Assembly (NCBI GenBank): GCA_041398605.1
Contig: JAWKUK010000004.1
Coordinates: 440,524 to 504,523, forward strand
Length of the DNA: 64,000 nucleotides
Origin: JAWKUK01 sp041398605
Lineage (GTDB): Bacteria > Planctomycetota > UBA1135 > GCA-002686595
Direction: 5' to 3'
The translations under genes were made by a program, and so were the position numbers. The notes under the pieces are model-generated. The model saw only the letters and a list, made by a program, of their open reading frames with translations, had not been told where the DNA came from and made no database searches. This document shows, piece by piece, positions 35,301 through 44,064 of the stretch. Each line of letters begins with the position of its first letter. Position 1 is the first letter of the stretch.

Positions 35301-37919
35301 TTGGCCACGGCGCGCGCGGTCCTGAGCGGCGAAGGCGGCGACCTCGCGGAGCAGCTCGCGTCGCTGCAACACGAACCGCGCTGGCCCGAGGAGTTGATCC
35401 CGCCCGCGGTGTCCACGGACTACGTCCTGCAAGACGCCGCGGCCGAGGTTGAGGCCCCGGCGCTCACCCATGCCAACGGCCTCGGCGGCTTTGTGAATGC
35501 TGGTCGCGAGTATGCCCTGGTGTTGCCCGGCGACACCGACACGCCACTGCCCTGGGTAAACGTCATCTCCAACCCGCGCTTCGGCACCGTTGTCGGCGCG
35601 ACTGGCGCGGCCTGGACTTGGGCAGGCAACAGCCGCGAGAACCGCCTGACTCCCTTCGGGAACGACCCCATCAGCGAATGGAGCGGCGAAGCCGTGTACC
35701 TGCGCGACGAACAGTCTGGTCAGATCTGGGGCGCGACGCCGGGGCCGTTGGCGCGCGTCAAAGGCGGCGGCCGCTGGGTCACGCGCCATGGCGCGGGGTT
35801 CACGACGTTTCGACACACCGCGCGCGGGATCACATGTGAGCTGACCGTCTTCGTGCACGCCGACGAGCCGCTCAAGATCACTCAAATTGCGCTGACCAAC
35901 CAGTCCGGCGTGGCCCGCAGAATCGCGGTCTTTGCCTACAACGAATGGGCGCTGTGCCCGCCGCGCGCGGGCGAGCACCGCTTTGTGGTGACGGAGCAAG
36001 ACCCGGCGAGCGGCGTCGTGCTGGCGCGCAACGCCTACAACCCTGACTTCCTCGGGCGGGTAGCGTTCGCGCATACGAGCCCGCGAGCGGCATCTGCGAC
36101 CGGAGATCGGCGTGAGTTCCTGGGCCGCAACGGCTCCTTGCGCCGGCCTGCGGCGTTGAAGCGCCAGGCGTTGGCGCAGCGCTTCGGCGCCGGGCTCGAC
36201 CCGTGCGCAGCGCTGCAAGTTCCGGTCGACCTCGCGCCGCGCGCGACGGCCGAGGTGATCTTGGTCCTCGGCCAAGGCGACGACCGCGCGCATGCCCTCA
36301 CTCTGGCGCGGCGCTTCGTTGAGCCCAATGCGGCCCTGGCGGCGCGCGCCGAGCTCGACGAGAGGTGGGATGCGCTGCTCGGCGCCGTGCAAGTCGAGAC
36401 ACCGGATGACTCCTTCGACTTGATCATGAACCGCTGGCTCCTGTACCAGTCGATGAGCTCACGCGTCTGGGGACGAACTGGCTTCTTCCAGCCCGGCGGC
36501 GCGTACGGCTTCCGCGACCAGCTGCAGGACGTGATGGCGCTCGGCTTCGCGCGGCCCGATCTCTATCGCGAGCACTTGCTGCGCAGCGCGGCCCGGCAAT
36601 TCATCGAGGGCGACGTGCAGCATTGGTGGCACGATCACACCGGCCGCGGCGTACGGACGCGCTGCTCAGACGACCGCCTCTGGCTGCCCTTCGCAGTCGG
36701 ACACTACGTCGGGTGCACCGGGGACCGCGGCATCCTCGATGCCGTCGTGCCCTTCCTTGAAGCGCCGACGCTCCCGCCGGGGGAGCCGGACGCCTACGGC
36801 GAGCCGGCGGTGTCGAGCGAGGTCGGGACGCTCTACGAGCATTGCGTGCGCGCCGTCGAGGCGAGCCTCGAGGTCGGCGCCCACGGCCTCCCGCTCATCG
36901 GGGCCGGCGACTGGAACGATGGAATGAACCTCGTCGGACCAGAGGGCCGCGGCGAGAGCGTGTGGCTCGGCTGGTTCCTGTCACAGATCCTGCGTGACTT
37001 CGCGGCGCTCGCTGCAGAGCGCAACGACCCGGCACGGGCGACACGTTGGCTCGGGGTGCGCGAGCGCCTCGCCGACATGCTCGAGCAAGCATGGGACGGC
37101 GATTGGTACCGCCGCGCCTACTTCGACGACGGTACGCCGCTCGGCTCTGCACAGGCCCTGGAGTGCCGCATCGACGCGCTCTCCCAGAGCTGGGCGGTCC
37201 TGTCCGGCCTGGCGCCCAAAGGTCGCAGGGAACGCGGCATGGACTCCGTCCGAATGCAATTGGTGCGCCGCGACGCGAGGCTCATCGAATTGCTCACGCC
37301 TCCGTTCAACGTCACGCCCCATGACCCGGGGTACATCAAAGGTTACGTGCCTGGCGTGCGTGAGAACGGCGGGCAGTACACGCACGCAGCGATCTGGACC
37401 GTGATGGCGATCGCCGAGCTCGGCAGCGGCGACGAGGCTGTCGAGCTCTTCCACATGCTCAACCCCATCAATCACGCGCGCACCCCAGCGGACGTGGAGC
37501 GCTACCGAGTCGAGCCCTACGTCGTGGCGGCTGACGTGTATGCCCACCCGGAGCACATGGGGCGGGGTGGGTGGACTTGGTACACCGGGTCCGCGGCGTG
37601 GATGTACCGGCTCGGCCTCGAGTCGATCCTCGGGCTGACGCAGCACGGCGAGTCGTTCGCGATCGCGCCGCGCATTCCGGCTTCCTGGCCCGCCTTTCAC
37701 ATTCGCTGGCGCCACGGTCGCAGTACCTATGAGATCCACGTCGAGAATCCGCCAGGCGCCAACGGAGGCGGCGCGGCCGCGACCCTGGACGGTGTCGAAG
37801 TCGATGCACACCAGGTGCCGCTGAACGGCGACGGCGGGGTGCATCGACTGCGGGTCGTGCTCGGCCAGGCCAAAGCGCTCCACGCGGCGCTCGAGCCAGG
37901 GAAGCAAGCGCGGACTTGA
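29337..37919 (+). CDS. ndvB: NdvB-like cyclic beta-glucan synthase / GH94 giant membrane protein
   Basis: The 2,860-residue protein matches the NdvB/ChvB architecture. An N-terminal region (ERLEERARAL, WLLDNFHLIEGEIREIR) leads to a GT84 glycosyltransferase core with the metal-binding DSDT near residue 616 and RRQHRWVRGDWQ near 758. Several membrane helices follow (about 860-1000). Next is a glycoamylase-like section (GISESAFHVTDPHGNYQY, FAHHQGMSMVALANAVLG), and finally two GH94-type phosphorylase modules ending with GRTGFFQPGGAYGFRDQLQD, the catalytic-region motif GDWNDGMNLVG near 2523 and HMGRGGWTWYTGSA. Family members build cyclic beta-1,2-glucan from UDP-glucose and trim it by phosphorolysis. 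GTG 29337 is preferred because homology starts just after it. It heads the acetate kinase / phosphoketolase / N-ATPase block. Confidence 0.88.
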   Translation: MGAACARPIGLDSSPLHGELLGTERLEERARALAAGFTVSRSPRRGTLKLQRRLAEDQRALQQAYRALADDARHGLPVSPATEWLLDNFHLIEGEIREIRLHLPTRYYRELPKLAAREHAGTARVYAMAVELLRYSDARLDRERLTQFIYAFQSVTPLSIGELWAWPSMLKLALVEHLRRLAEEMLESRRGRRDADACFGEFEKAQHRGALPPLPAVFHVAFVDQLLQRMREFGAGAADVRRQLEVHLGAAETTVEEAVRAEHQRQAMYHLSMGNSITSLRMCATIDWNDFVEEVSLVERVLRRDPAGVYGQMDFGSRDGYRHAVEELADPTGEAQVRVALRALESARQGAQKPGAETICAHVGYHLVGAGREGLESDVAHDPKPRQRANKWLRAHASPIYLSALAVITGLCVALAVSVGRAAHAPAWSDVCIAMLVLLPASELAAALVNRLVHRLVKPKALPRLDLRTGVPERARTMVIVPTMLTSNEVAQALVDNLEVHALGNMDAQVHFALLTDFPDAATEHIEGEEAVLAVAVAGIEALNARYASDKADRFFLFHRARLWNVSEGVWMGWERKRGKIDEFNRLLRGAADTSFCLQVGDREVLPFVRYCLTLDSDTRLPRDAAQQLIGIIEHPLNRPRFDQELGRVVEGYGILQPRVSVTMASAAGSLFARVYAGHTGIDPYTTAVSDTYQDLFGEGSFTGKGLYDVDAFALSLKGRVPENALLSHDLFEGLFARCALVTDVELVDDFPSSVLAHARRQHRWVRGDWQILFAMLPLAPKGPEVRRSRLPVIARWKILDNMRRSLVAPALVALLISAWTWLPGSALGWTLAVLAVLAFPLFSPLAQLLRGPRAQQPFRVFVQDVVAELKTAGAQALLAAMLLAYHAGEMVHAIVLTLIRMVLTQHRLLEWETAAITAARSTGLLAKRGPRVFVIEMWTGPATALLALAGVLTLRTAALPTAAPFIAAWLASPWIAWWLSRPTVQPRLVLDPKDATELRLVARQTWHYFERFVTAADNWLPPDNVQEGPEPEVAHRTSPTNIGMGLLSTLAAHDFGYIGAAQLAERIDNTLTTLEGLERHAGHLLNWYETTTLAPLHPRYVSTVDSGNLAGALMTLGAGLREVATGDGDAGLACIGAADTAAVLGAAIAQVSGRRGATAALQAHCRAAAQELIALSLELSSGPPARRVGAAELRGQSLRARLAEVSAAAPAGGDAARVLTWGRLLEDALNGLATCALRPEPVRRCLSELAQRADALADAMQWQFLYDRGLRVFSIGFRLADANGPGRLDASHYDLLASEARLASFIAIARGEVPQEHWFRLSRALVSAEGCTTLVSWSGSMFEYLMPLLILRSHPETLLESACHQAVVAQIQYGRRQSVPWGISESAFHVTDPHGNYQYRAFGVPGLGLKRGLADDLVVAPYATALATLVDPTAATENFRRLASEGAQGDFGFVEALDYTPRSSTEPHQGGVSDVGGAQGVRAYFAHHQGMSMVALANAVLGTPMVHRFHSDPRVQATEPLLQERVPRYVPVIRPRPIEATRVEPVLPASSPRRFRSPDTLFPSAHFLSNGHYAVVITNAGGGASTWREFAVTRKREDPTCDAGSQFLYLRDVRSGMVWSASYQPVCRQPDRFEVIFNADHALFMRRDDGIETQLEVTVSPEDDVEVRRVSLQNHSDVLREVEVTSMVEVVLALPADDLSHPTFQKLFLETEYVPSSAALLCGRRPRSASETTLWAVHVLCAESGVHGAVEWETDRQRFLGRGRTAEDPIALDGRALSGTTGAVLDPALCLRRRVRIAPGGNVRLAFATGVATSRAGALALAEKYSDPSSAARTFALASTQPRMRLHHLGVSMLEAELYDQLASHVLWTDAALRASPATLAENTLGQSGLWMHGVSGDLPILVVRVVRDDNLRLVRQVLSAQESWRLKGLLADVVLLNEFPLSYLDEMHEQLAGLLEKGSWAAWRDRRGGVFLLRSDAMPAASRVVLLATARAVLSGEGGDLAEQLASLQHEPRWPEELIPPAVSTDYVLQDAAAEVEAPALTHANGLGGFVNAGREYALVLPGDTDTPLPWVNVISNPRFGTVVGATGAAWTWAGNSRENRLTPFGNDPISEWSGEAVYLRDEQSGQIWGATPGPLARVKGGGRWVTRHGAGFTTFRHTARGITCELTVFVHADEPLKITQIALTNQSGVARRIAVFAYNEWALCPPRAGEHRFVVTEQDPASGVVLARNAYNPDFLGRVAFAHTSPRAASATGDRREFLGRNGSLRRPAALKRQALAQRFGAGLDPCAALQVPVDLAPRATAEVILVLGQGDDRAHALTLARRFVEPNAALAARAELDERWDALLGAVQVETPDDSFDLIMNRWLLYQSMSSRVWGRTGFFQPGGAYGFRDQLQDVMALGFARPDLYREHLLRSAARQFIEGDVQHWWHDHTGRGVRTRCSDDRLWLPFAVGHYVGCTGDRGILDAVVPFLEAPTLPPGEPDAYGEPAVSSEVGTLYEHCVRAVEASLEVGAHGLPLIGAGDWNDGMNLVGPEGRGESVWLGWFLSQILRDFAALAAERNDPARATRWLGVRERLADMLEQAWDGDWYRRAYFDDGTPLGSAQALECRIDALSQSWAVLSGLAPKGRRERGMDSVRMQLVRRDARLIELLTPPFNVTPHDPGYIKGYVPGVRENGGQYTHAAIWTVMAIAELGSGDEAVELFHMLNPINHARTPADVERYRVEPYVVAADVYAHPEHMGRGGWTWYTGSAAWMYRLGLESILGLTQHGESFAIAPRIPASWPAFHIRWRHGRSTYEIHVENPPGANGGGAAATLDGVEVDAHQVPLNGDGGVHRLRVVLGQAKALHAALEPGKQART

Positions 37920-38086
37920 GGCCCGACCAACCACATGAACGAGCGGCCATGCCCCTTTCACGGCAGGTTCAGCGGCCTTCCCTACAAAGAAGTCCAGCAG
38001 GGGCCGCCGAGTCCGTTCATGCCGCCGAGGCCCGCCATCGAGCAGCCGGACCCGAGCGGTGCTCTCCAAGGAGATCACTCAGCACC

Positions 38087-39319
38087 ATGGATGAGCACTG
38101 GAGTGCCGACTTGCTGTCGCCTGAATCGAGCACCCTGACGATCAACTCAGGCTCGTCGACGATCAAGTTCGCGCAGTTCCACGGGGACCGCGCGCTCGAC
38201 CGTCGCCTGCATGGCAAGATCGAATGGTCCGGCTCCGGGCCAGCGGCGCTCACGTTCGCGAGCGCGAGCGGCGAGCGAGCCCGTCAGCCCCCGAGCGCCT
38301 TCGCTCAGGCGTCGGCGCCGGCTACATTGGTGGATTGGCTCTCCGCGCAGGCGACCTTCGCCTCCGTGCGCGCGGTCGGGCATCGCGTCGTCCGCGGGAT
38401 GGACCACAAGGGTCCGGAGCCGGTCACCCGTGAGCTGCTCGATGAGCTGCGGCGCCTGGTGCCCGACGACCCGGAGCACCTGCCGCGCGAGCTCGCGCTG
38501 ATCGAGGCCTTCGCCGACCGGCACCCCGACCTGCCCCAAGTCGTATGCTTCGACACGACATTCCATCGGACGATGCCGCACGTCGCGCGTGTGCTGGCCA
38601 TCCCCCGCCGCTATCAGGCGCTGGGGGTCGAGCGTTATGGGTTCCACGGCTTGTCCTACGCCTACCTGATGCAGGCGCTCACCGAGCTCGGTGATCCGGC
38701 GGCGAGCGCGGGCCGCGTGATCCTCGCCCATCTAGGTAACGGCGCGAGTATGGCCGCCGTCCTCGCGGGCCAGAGCATCGACACCAGCATGGGTTTCACG
38801 CCGGCGTCGGGCCTGCCAATGGGAACGCGCGCCGGCGACCTCGACCCTGGGCTCTTCCCGTTTCTCGCGCGGACCGAGCGCATGACAGCGGAGACTTTCG
38901 AGCGCATGGTCAACCACGAGTCGGGCCTGCTCGGGCTCTCGGAGCGCAGCTCGGACATGCGGGTCCTGCTCAGTCGAGAAGCCACTGATGAGCGCGCGCG
39001 CGCGGCCATCGCGTACTTCTGCTACCAGGCAAAGAAGTGGGTCGGGTCGTTCTTCGCTGCCCTGGGCGGACTGAACACCTTGGTCTTTGCCGGCGGCGTC
39101 GGCGAGAACGCACCGGCTGTGCGCGCTCGCATCTGTGCAGGGCTGCAGTGCCTCGGAATTCACCTCGATGAGCGCAGCAACATGAACAACGACCCCGTGA
39201 TCTCGGCGGCGAGCAGCCGCGTCACCGTGCGGGTCATCCGCACCGACGAAGAGCGCGTCATTGCGGAACAGACCATTCAAGCCCTCCGCGAGACCCCACG
39301 AAGTGGGACAGCATCATGA
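38087..39319 (+). CDS. ackA: Acetate kinase
   Basis: AckA converts acetyl phosphate and ADP to acetate and ATP. The 410-residue protein has the family motifs LTINSGSSTIKF, VGHRVVRGM, CFDTTFHRTMP, YGFHGLSY, AHLGNGASM, DTSMGFTPASGLPMGTRAGDL (given in part) and FAGGVGENAP, with the expected catalytic Asp and Arg positions inside them. ATG 38087 is chosen because homology begins about 20 residues later and AAGGAG lies at 38068-38073. Its stop overlaps the phosphoketolase ATG by 4 bases, so acetyl phosphate producer and consumer are translationally coupled. Confidence 0.95.
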   Translation: MDEHWSADLLSPESSTLTINSGSSTIKFAQFHGDRALDRRLHGKIEWSGSGPAALTFASASGERARQPPSAFAQASAPATLVDWLSAQATFASVRAVGHRVVRGMDHKGPEPVTRELLDELRRLVPDDPEHLPRELALIEAFADRHPDLPQVVCFDTTFHRTMPHVARVLAIPRRYQALGVERYGFHGLSYAYLMQALTELGDPAASAGRVILAHLGNGASMAAVLAGQSIDTSMGFTPASGLPMGTRAGDLDPGLFPFLARTERMTAETFERMVNHESGLLGLSERSSDMRVLLSREATDERARAAIAYFCYQAKKWVGSFFAALGGLNTLVFAGGVGENAPAVRARICAGLQCLGIHLDERSNMNNDPVISAASSRVTVRVIRTDEERVIAEQTIQALRETPRSGTAS

Positions 39320-41697
39320 ATGAGACCACACTCACGCCGGACGAGCTCGTCGGGATCGACGCCTATTGGCGCGCAGCGAACTACTTGTCCGTCGGTCAGA
39401 TCTACCTGTTCGCCAACCCGCTGCTCAGACGCCCGCTCGTGCTCGAGGACATCAAGCACATGCTGCTTGGCCATTGGGGCACGACGCCTGGGCAAAACTT
39501 TATCTACGCGCACTTGAACCGGGTCATCCGGAAGTATGACCTGGACATGATCTATGTCTCCGGTCCAGGACACGGCGGCCCGGCTGTCGTCGCCAACACG
39601 TACCTCGAAGGGACTTACAGCGAGGTCTACCCGGAGATCACCCAGGACGAGGCTGGCCTCCAGAAGCTGTTCCTTCAATTCTCATTCCCGGGCGGCATCC
39701 CGAGCCACGCGTCCCCAGAGTGTCCGGGCTCAATCCACGAAGGCGGCGAGCTCGGCTATTCCCTCAGCCACGCATTCGGAGCGGTCTTCGACAATCCAGA
39801 CCTGATCGTCGCCTGCGTCATCGGCGACGGTGAGGCAGAGACAGGGCCGCTGGCCACCGCGTGGCACTCAAACAAGTTCCTGGACGCGAGCACCGACGGC
39901 GCGGTGCTGCCGATCCTGCACCTGAACGGTTACAAGATCTCCAACCCTACCGTCCTCGCGCGCATCACCCGCGAAGAGCTTGAGCAACTGCTTGTCGGCT
40001 ATGGCTGGACGCCGCACTTTGTCTCTGGCAGCGATCCGGAGCTCATGCACGAAGCGATGGCGACGACGCTTGACCTCGCCACCGAGCAGATCCGAAGGAT
40101 CCAGCGCGAAGCGCGCACGAAAGGCGAGCGCGCGCGCCCGCGCTGGCCGATGATTGTGCTCGATTCACCAAAGGGGTGGACCGGCCCAAAGGTCGTCGAC
40201 GGCTTGAAGGTCGAAGGCACATTCCGCGCGCACCAGGTCCCGATCTCTGACCCCGCGAGCCACCCGGGCCATTTGGCGCTCTTGGACGATTGGCTACGCA
40301 GCTATCGCCCAGAGGAGCTCTTCGACGCTCAGGGCCGTTTGCGGCCGGAGCTTGCTGCGCTCGCACCGGAGGGCACGCGGCGAATGGGGGCGAACCCCCA
40401 CGCCAACGGCGGCCTCTTGCTCCGCGAGCTGCAAATGCCGGACTACCGTGAGTTTGCAGCGGACGTACACGAGCCAGGCGTGAAGGGCATCGGCGACACA
40501 CACGTCCTCGCGAACTTCATGTGTGAGATCGTGCAGCGGAACGAGATGCAGCGCAACTTCCGTGTCTTCGGCCCAGACGAGACCCTCTCGAACGGGCTGA
40601 GAGCGGTGTTCGATGCCACGAAGCGCCAATGGGAAGGCGCGACGGTGCCCGGCGACGAGTTCCTCGCCCGCACGGGGCGCGTCGTCGAGATGCTCAGCGA
40701 GCACCAATGCCAAGGCTGGCTCGAGGGCTACCTGCTGACCGGTCGCCACGGCGTGTTCAATTGCTACGAGGCGTTCGTCCACATCATCGACTCGATGTTC
40801 AACCAGCACGCGAAGTGGTTGAAGGTCTCCGCGCAGCTCCCATGGCGCGCGAAGATCGCCTCGCTGAACTACCTCCTCACATCGCACGTTTGGCGCCAAG
40901 ACCACAACGGCTTCACCCACCAGGACCCGGGCTTTATCGATCACGTCGTCAACAAGAAGGCCTCCGTAGTCCGGGTCTATCTGCCGCCCGACGCAAACTG
41001 CCTGCTCTCGGTGATGGACCACTGCCTCCGCAGTCGGCACTACGTCAACGTCGTCGTCGCCGGCAAGCACCAGGCGCCGCAGTGGCTCTCGATGGATGCG
41101 GCTGCGGCGCACTGCGCAGCGGGCGTCGGGGTCTGGAAGTGGGCGAGCAACGACCAAGGGCGCGAGCCGGACGTGGTGATGGCGTGCTGCGGCGATGTGC
41201 CAACGCTTGAGACGATGGCGGCCGTCGGCTTGCTTCGGGAACATCTCCCCGAGCTGAGGATACGAGTGGTGAACGTCGTCGACTTGATGAAGCTCCAGCC
41301 GCAGACAGAGCACCCCCACGGCCTGTCCGATGCCGCGTTTGACGCGCTGTTCACGGCCGACAGGCCTGTGATCTTCGCGTTCCACGCGTACCCGACATTG
41401 ATCCATCGGCTCACCTACCGCCGCACCAACCACGACAACATTCACGTCCGCGGCTACAAAGAAGAGGGCACGATCACGACGCCGTTCGACATGACAGTGC
41501 TGAACGACCTGGACCGGTTCCATCTCGCGATGGACGTCATTGATCGAGTCCCTGCCAGCGTTGCGGGCTCGGCGCTCCGTCAGTTGCTCCTGGCGAAGCT
41601 GGTCGAGCACCGCCAGTACATCAACAGGTTCGGCCAAGACATGCCTGAGGTTCGCGACTGGAGCTGGTCAGCGTCCATGGCGGTGGCGCAACGTTGA
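39316..41697 (+). CDS. xfp: Xylulose-5-phosphate / fructose-6-phosphate phosphoketolase
   Basis: This thiamine-diphosphate enzyme splits xylulose 5-phosphate (and often fructose 6-phosphate) with phosphate into acetyl phosphate and an aldose phosphate. The 793-residue length is standard. Landmarks include GHWGTTPGQNFIYAHLNRVI, YVSGPGHGGPAVVANTYLEG, FSFPGGIPSHASPECPGSI, the diphosphate-binding GDGEAETGPLATAW and KHQAPQW in the C-terminal half. Its start overlaps ackA by 4 bases. Together they give one ATP per sugar phosphate cleaved without oxidation. The preceding giant glucan protein could in principle feed sugar phosphates into this route, but that link is inference from gene order. Confidence 0.96.
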   Translation: MNETTLTPDELVGIDAYWRAANYLSVGQIYLFANPLLRRPLVLEDIKHMLLGHWGTTPGQNFIYAHLNRVIRKYDLDMIYVSGPGHGGPAVVANTYLEGTYSEVYPEITQDEAGLQKLFLQFSFPGGIPSHASPECPGSIHEGGELGYSLSHAFGAVFDNPDLIVACVIGDGEAETGPLATAWHSNKFLDASTDGAVLPILHLNGYKISNPTVLARITREELEQLLVGYGWTPHFVSGSDPELMHEAMATTLDLATEQIRRIQREARTKGERARPRWPMIVLDSPKGWTGPKVVDGLKVEGTFRAHQVPISDPASHPGHLALLDDWLRSYRPEELFDAQGRLRPELAALAPEGTRRMGANPHANGGLLLRELQMPDYREFAADVHEPGVKGIGDTHVLANFMCEIVQRNEMQRNFRVFGPDETLSNGLRAVFDATKRQWEGATVPGDEFLARTGRVVEMLSEHQCQGWLEGYLLTGRHGVFNCYEAFVHIIDSMFNQHAKWLKVSAQLPWRAKIASLNYLLTSHVWRQDHNGFTHQDPGFIDHVVNKKASVVRVYLPPDANCLLSVMDHCLRSRHYVNVVVAGKHQAPQWLSMDAAAAHCAAGVGVWKWASNDQGREPDVVMACCGDVPTLETMAAVGLLREHLPELRIRVVNVVDLMKLQPQTEHPHGLSDAAFDALFTADRPVIFAFHAYPTLIHRLTYRRTNHDNIHVRGYKEEGTITTPFDMTVLNDLDRFHLAMDVIDRVPASVAGSALRQLLLAKLVEHRQYINRFGQDMPEVRDWSWSASMAVAQR

Positions 41698-41842
41698 CGC
41701 CACGGCTCGCCATGGTCCCCGACGGTACGGTCGCGGCGCCCCCGCCGGCGGAGGGGCGCTCCGTAGCCGCGACCTTCACGCGCGCTCGGCGCGTGCCGAT
41801 GGCTCACGCCGCTACCGCCTGCATCACGGCGAGCGTAAGTCG

Positions 41843-43357
41843 ATGAGCCCCGTCACAGCACCAGGCTCTGTCCGCGCACAGGCAGCCAACCCGGGTCGGG
41901 TCGTGTCGGTCCGGGGCAGCGTCGTCGAGGTCCGCTTCGAGCACGGACTACCGGCGATCCACACGTTGCTCCGGACCGGGGCCGATGAGCAGATCGCGAT
42001 CGAGGTCTTGGGGCAACGTGACGCGCACCACGTGCGCGGCATTGCCTTGACTCCGACCCAAGGCCTCGCCCGCGGGATGCGTGTCGTCGATACGGGCGGC
42101 CCGCTGCTCGCGCCAGTCGGCAAGGCGGTGCTCGGCAGAATGCTCGACGTGTTCGGCAATACGATCGACCGAGGACCGGCGTTGGACGGGGTCGAATGGC
42201 GAACCGTCCACCGTACGCCGCCGTCCTTGCTCAGCCGCTCGACCAAGTCCGAGGTCTTCGAGACCGGCATCAAGGTCATCGATGCGCTCGTTCCGCTAGA
42301 GCGCGGCGGCAAAGCCGGCTTGTTCGGTGGAGCAGGGGTCGGGAAGACTGTGCTGCTGACCGAGATGATCCACAACATGATCGGCAACCACGAAGGTGTC
42401 AGCCTCTTCTGCGGCATCGGCGAGCGCAGCCGAGAGGGTGAAGAGCTGTACCGCGAGATGAAGGACGCCGGGGTGTTGCCGAACATGGCGATGGTCTTTG
42501 GGCAGATGAACGAGCCGCCGGGCAGCCGCTTTCGGGTGGGGCATGCAGCGCTCACGATCGCCGAGTACTTCCGCGACGACGAGCGGCGCGACGTGCTGTT
42601 GCTCATCGACAACATCTTTCGCTTCATCCAGGCCGGTATGGAGGTCTCGGGGCTCATCGGCCAGATGCCCTCGCGCCTCGGCTATCAACCGACGCTGGGC
42701 ACCGAGCTCTCTGGCCTCGAGGAGCGGATCGCGAACACTGATCGCGGCGCCATCACATCGATCCAAGCCGTGTATGTCCCCGCCGACGACTTCACCGACC
42801 CCGCGGCTGTCCACACGTTCGCTCACCTGTCCGCCTCGATCGTGCTCTCGCGAAAGCGCGCGGGCGAAGGCCTCTACCCAGCGGTCGACCCGCTGCAGTC
42901 CAACTCGAAGCTCGCGACCGCGAGCATCGTGGGCGAACGCCACTATGAGCTCGCGCAAGAGGTCCGACGCACGCTCGCGCAGTACGAAGACCTCAAGGAC
43001 ATCATCGCCATGCTTGGGCTGGAGCAAGTCTCTTCCGAGGACCGCAAGGTGGTCTCGCGGGCGAGGCGGCTCGAGCGCTTCTTGACCCAGCCCTTCTTCA
43101 CTACGCAGCAGTTCACGGGCCACGAGGGCAAGCTGGTGAGCCTCGAGGACACCTTGCACGGCTGCGAAGCGATCCTGCGCGACGAGTTCGCCGACTATCC
43201 TGAGAGCGCGCTCTACATGATCGGCGCGATCTCCGAGGCCACGAAGGCGCCAGAGTCGAACAATTCGGGCCGGCCTTCCCAAGCGCAGACGAACCGTCCG
43301 CAAAGCAGTCCTGCCGTCGAGCAGGAGCCCGCAGGAGCTCGCGTCGATGCGCCTTAG
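41843..43357 (+). CDS. atpD: N-type ATPase F1 subunit beta
   Basis: Catalytic beta subunit of a second-type (N-type) rotary ATPase. The 504-residue protein has Walker A GGAGVGKT at 162-169, the catalytic GERSREGEEL region, LLLIDNIFRF (Walker B) and PSRLGYQPTLGTE. The gene is first in the order atpD-C-Q-R-B-E-F-A-G, which is diagnostic for N-ATPase operons. The C-terminal 50 residues (from about KAPESNN) are a Ser/Gln/Pro-rich tail beyond the usual end. ATG 41843 is preceded by 145 bases without a clear gene after xfp, so the ATPase operon may have its own promoter there. It overlaps atpC by 11 bases. Confidence 0.95.
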   Translation: MSPVTAPGSVRAQAANPGRVVSVRGSVVEVRFEHGLPAIHTLLRTGADEQIAIEVLGQRDAHHVRGIALTPTQGLARGMRVVDTGGPLLAPVGKAVLGRMLDVFGNTIDRGPALDGVEWRTVHRTPPSLLSRSTKSEVFETGIKVIDALVPLERGGKAGLFGGAGVGKTVLLTEMIHNMIGNHEGVSLFCGIGERSREGEELYREMKDAGVLPNMAMVFGQMNEPPGSRFRVGHAALTIAEYFRDDERRDVLLLIDNIFRFIQAGMEVSGLIGQMPSRLGYQPTLGTELSGLEERIANTDRGAITSIQAVYVPADDFTDPAAVHTFAHLSASIVLSRKRAGEGLYPAVDPLQSNSKLATASIVGERHYELAQEVRRTLAQYEDLKDIIAMLGLEQVSSEDRKVVSRARRLERFLTQPFFTTQQFTGHEGKLVSLEDTLHGCEAILRDEFADYPESALYMIGAISEATKAPESNNSGRPSQAQTNRPQSSPAVEQEPAGARVDAP

Positions 43358-43736
43358 GATCCTGCTGCCATTCCATGTCTTCGCCGAAGTGGTCCACGTG
43401 ACGCGCATCGGGGTGGAGACAAATGCTGGCGCTTTCGGGCTCCTGCCGCTGCGGCTCGATTGTTGCGCCGCCCTCGTACCCGGCATCTTGACCTACGAGA
43501 CTTTAGCTGGCAGCACGGTGTTCGTGGCGATCGACGAGGGCGTCATGGTCAAGGCAGGTCGAGAGGTGCTCGTGTCGGTGCGCGGCGCCGTCGGAGGCTC
43601 CAGCCTGGCCGAGCTGCGCGACCTGATCGAGGCCGAGTACCTGGACATCAACGTGGCCGAACGCGAGGCGCGCTCGGCGATGGCTCGGCTGGAATCCGGC
43701 TTCCTCCGCCGCTTTGCGGCCCTGCACTATGAATGA
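43347..43736 (+). CDS. atpC: N-type ATPase F1 subunit epsilon
   Basis: The 129-residue protein begins MRLRILLPFHVFAEVVHVTRI and contains the beta-sandwich phrases TNAGAFGLLPLRLD and VFVAIDEGVMVKAGREVLVSV typical of AtpC, followed by two C-terminal helices. It forms the central stalk with gamma. It overlaps atpD by 11 bases and atpQ by 8 bases, consistent with tight translational coupling and with the second position expected in N-ATPase operons. Confidence 0.92.
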   Translation: MRLRILLPFHVFAEVVHVTRIGVETNAGAFGLLPLRLDCCAALVPGILTYETLAGSTVFVAIDEGVMVKAGREVLVSVRGAVGGSSLAELRDLIEAEYLDINVAEREARSAMARLESGFLRRFAALHYE

Positions 43737-44064
43737 CCGAGAGCCTGACGAGGCGGAGAGCGCCGCCCGCACCCTCGCCGAGAAGGTCGGCGCGAAAGCG
43801 AAGCGCAAGCTCCGGGCGCAAACGAGCGCCTCGCATGTCTGGTTCGGGCTAGGCATGATGGGGCTCATCGGCTGGTCCGTCGTGACCCCAACCCTGATCG
43901 GCGCGGCGACCGGGGCTTGGCTCGACCGCACCTCCCTGGGCTCACTCTCGTGGACCTTGACCTTGATGCTGACCGGGCTACTTTTCGGTTGCGTCAATGC
44001 CTGGTATTGGGTGACGAAAGAAGACAAGGCGATGCGCAGCGAGCGCGGTGATCACCATGGATGA
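43729..44064 (+). CDS. atpQ: N-type ATPase accessory membrane subunit AtpQ (AtpI-like)
   Basis: The 111-residue protein has a charged N-terminus and two membrane helices (HVWFGLGMMGLIGWSVVTPT and LSWTLTLMLTGLLFGCVNAW) linked by IGAATGAWLDR, matching the AtpI-related AtpQ protein found only in N-ATPase operons. It may help c-ring assembly or Mg2+/Ca2+ handling; this is family speculation. ATG 43729 overlaps the atpC end, and the 3' end overlaps atpR by 8 bases. Confidence 0.88.
   Translation: MNDREPDEAESAARTLAEKVGAKAKRKLRAQTSASHVWFGLGMMGLIGWSVVTPTLIGAATGAWLDRTSLGSLSWTLTLMLTGLLFGCVNAWYWVTKEDKAMRSERGDHHG

Noticed and set aside
37935..38138. 67-codon frame between the ndvB-like gene and ackA
   Set aside because: It runs into the ackA coding start in another frame and has no helix or motif that would support a protein.
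38087..39319. Acetate kinase as part of the microcompartment pathway
   Set aside because: It is more than 20 kb from the shell genes and is translationally coupled to phosphoketolase instead.
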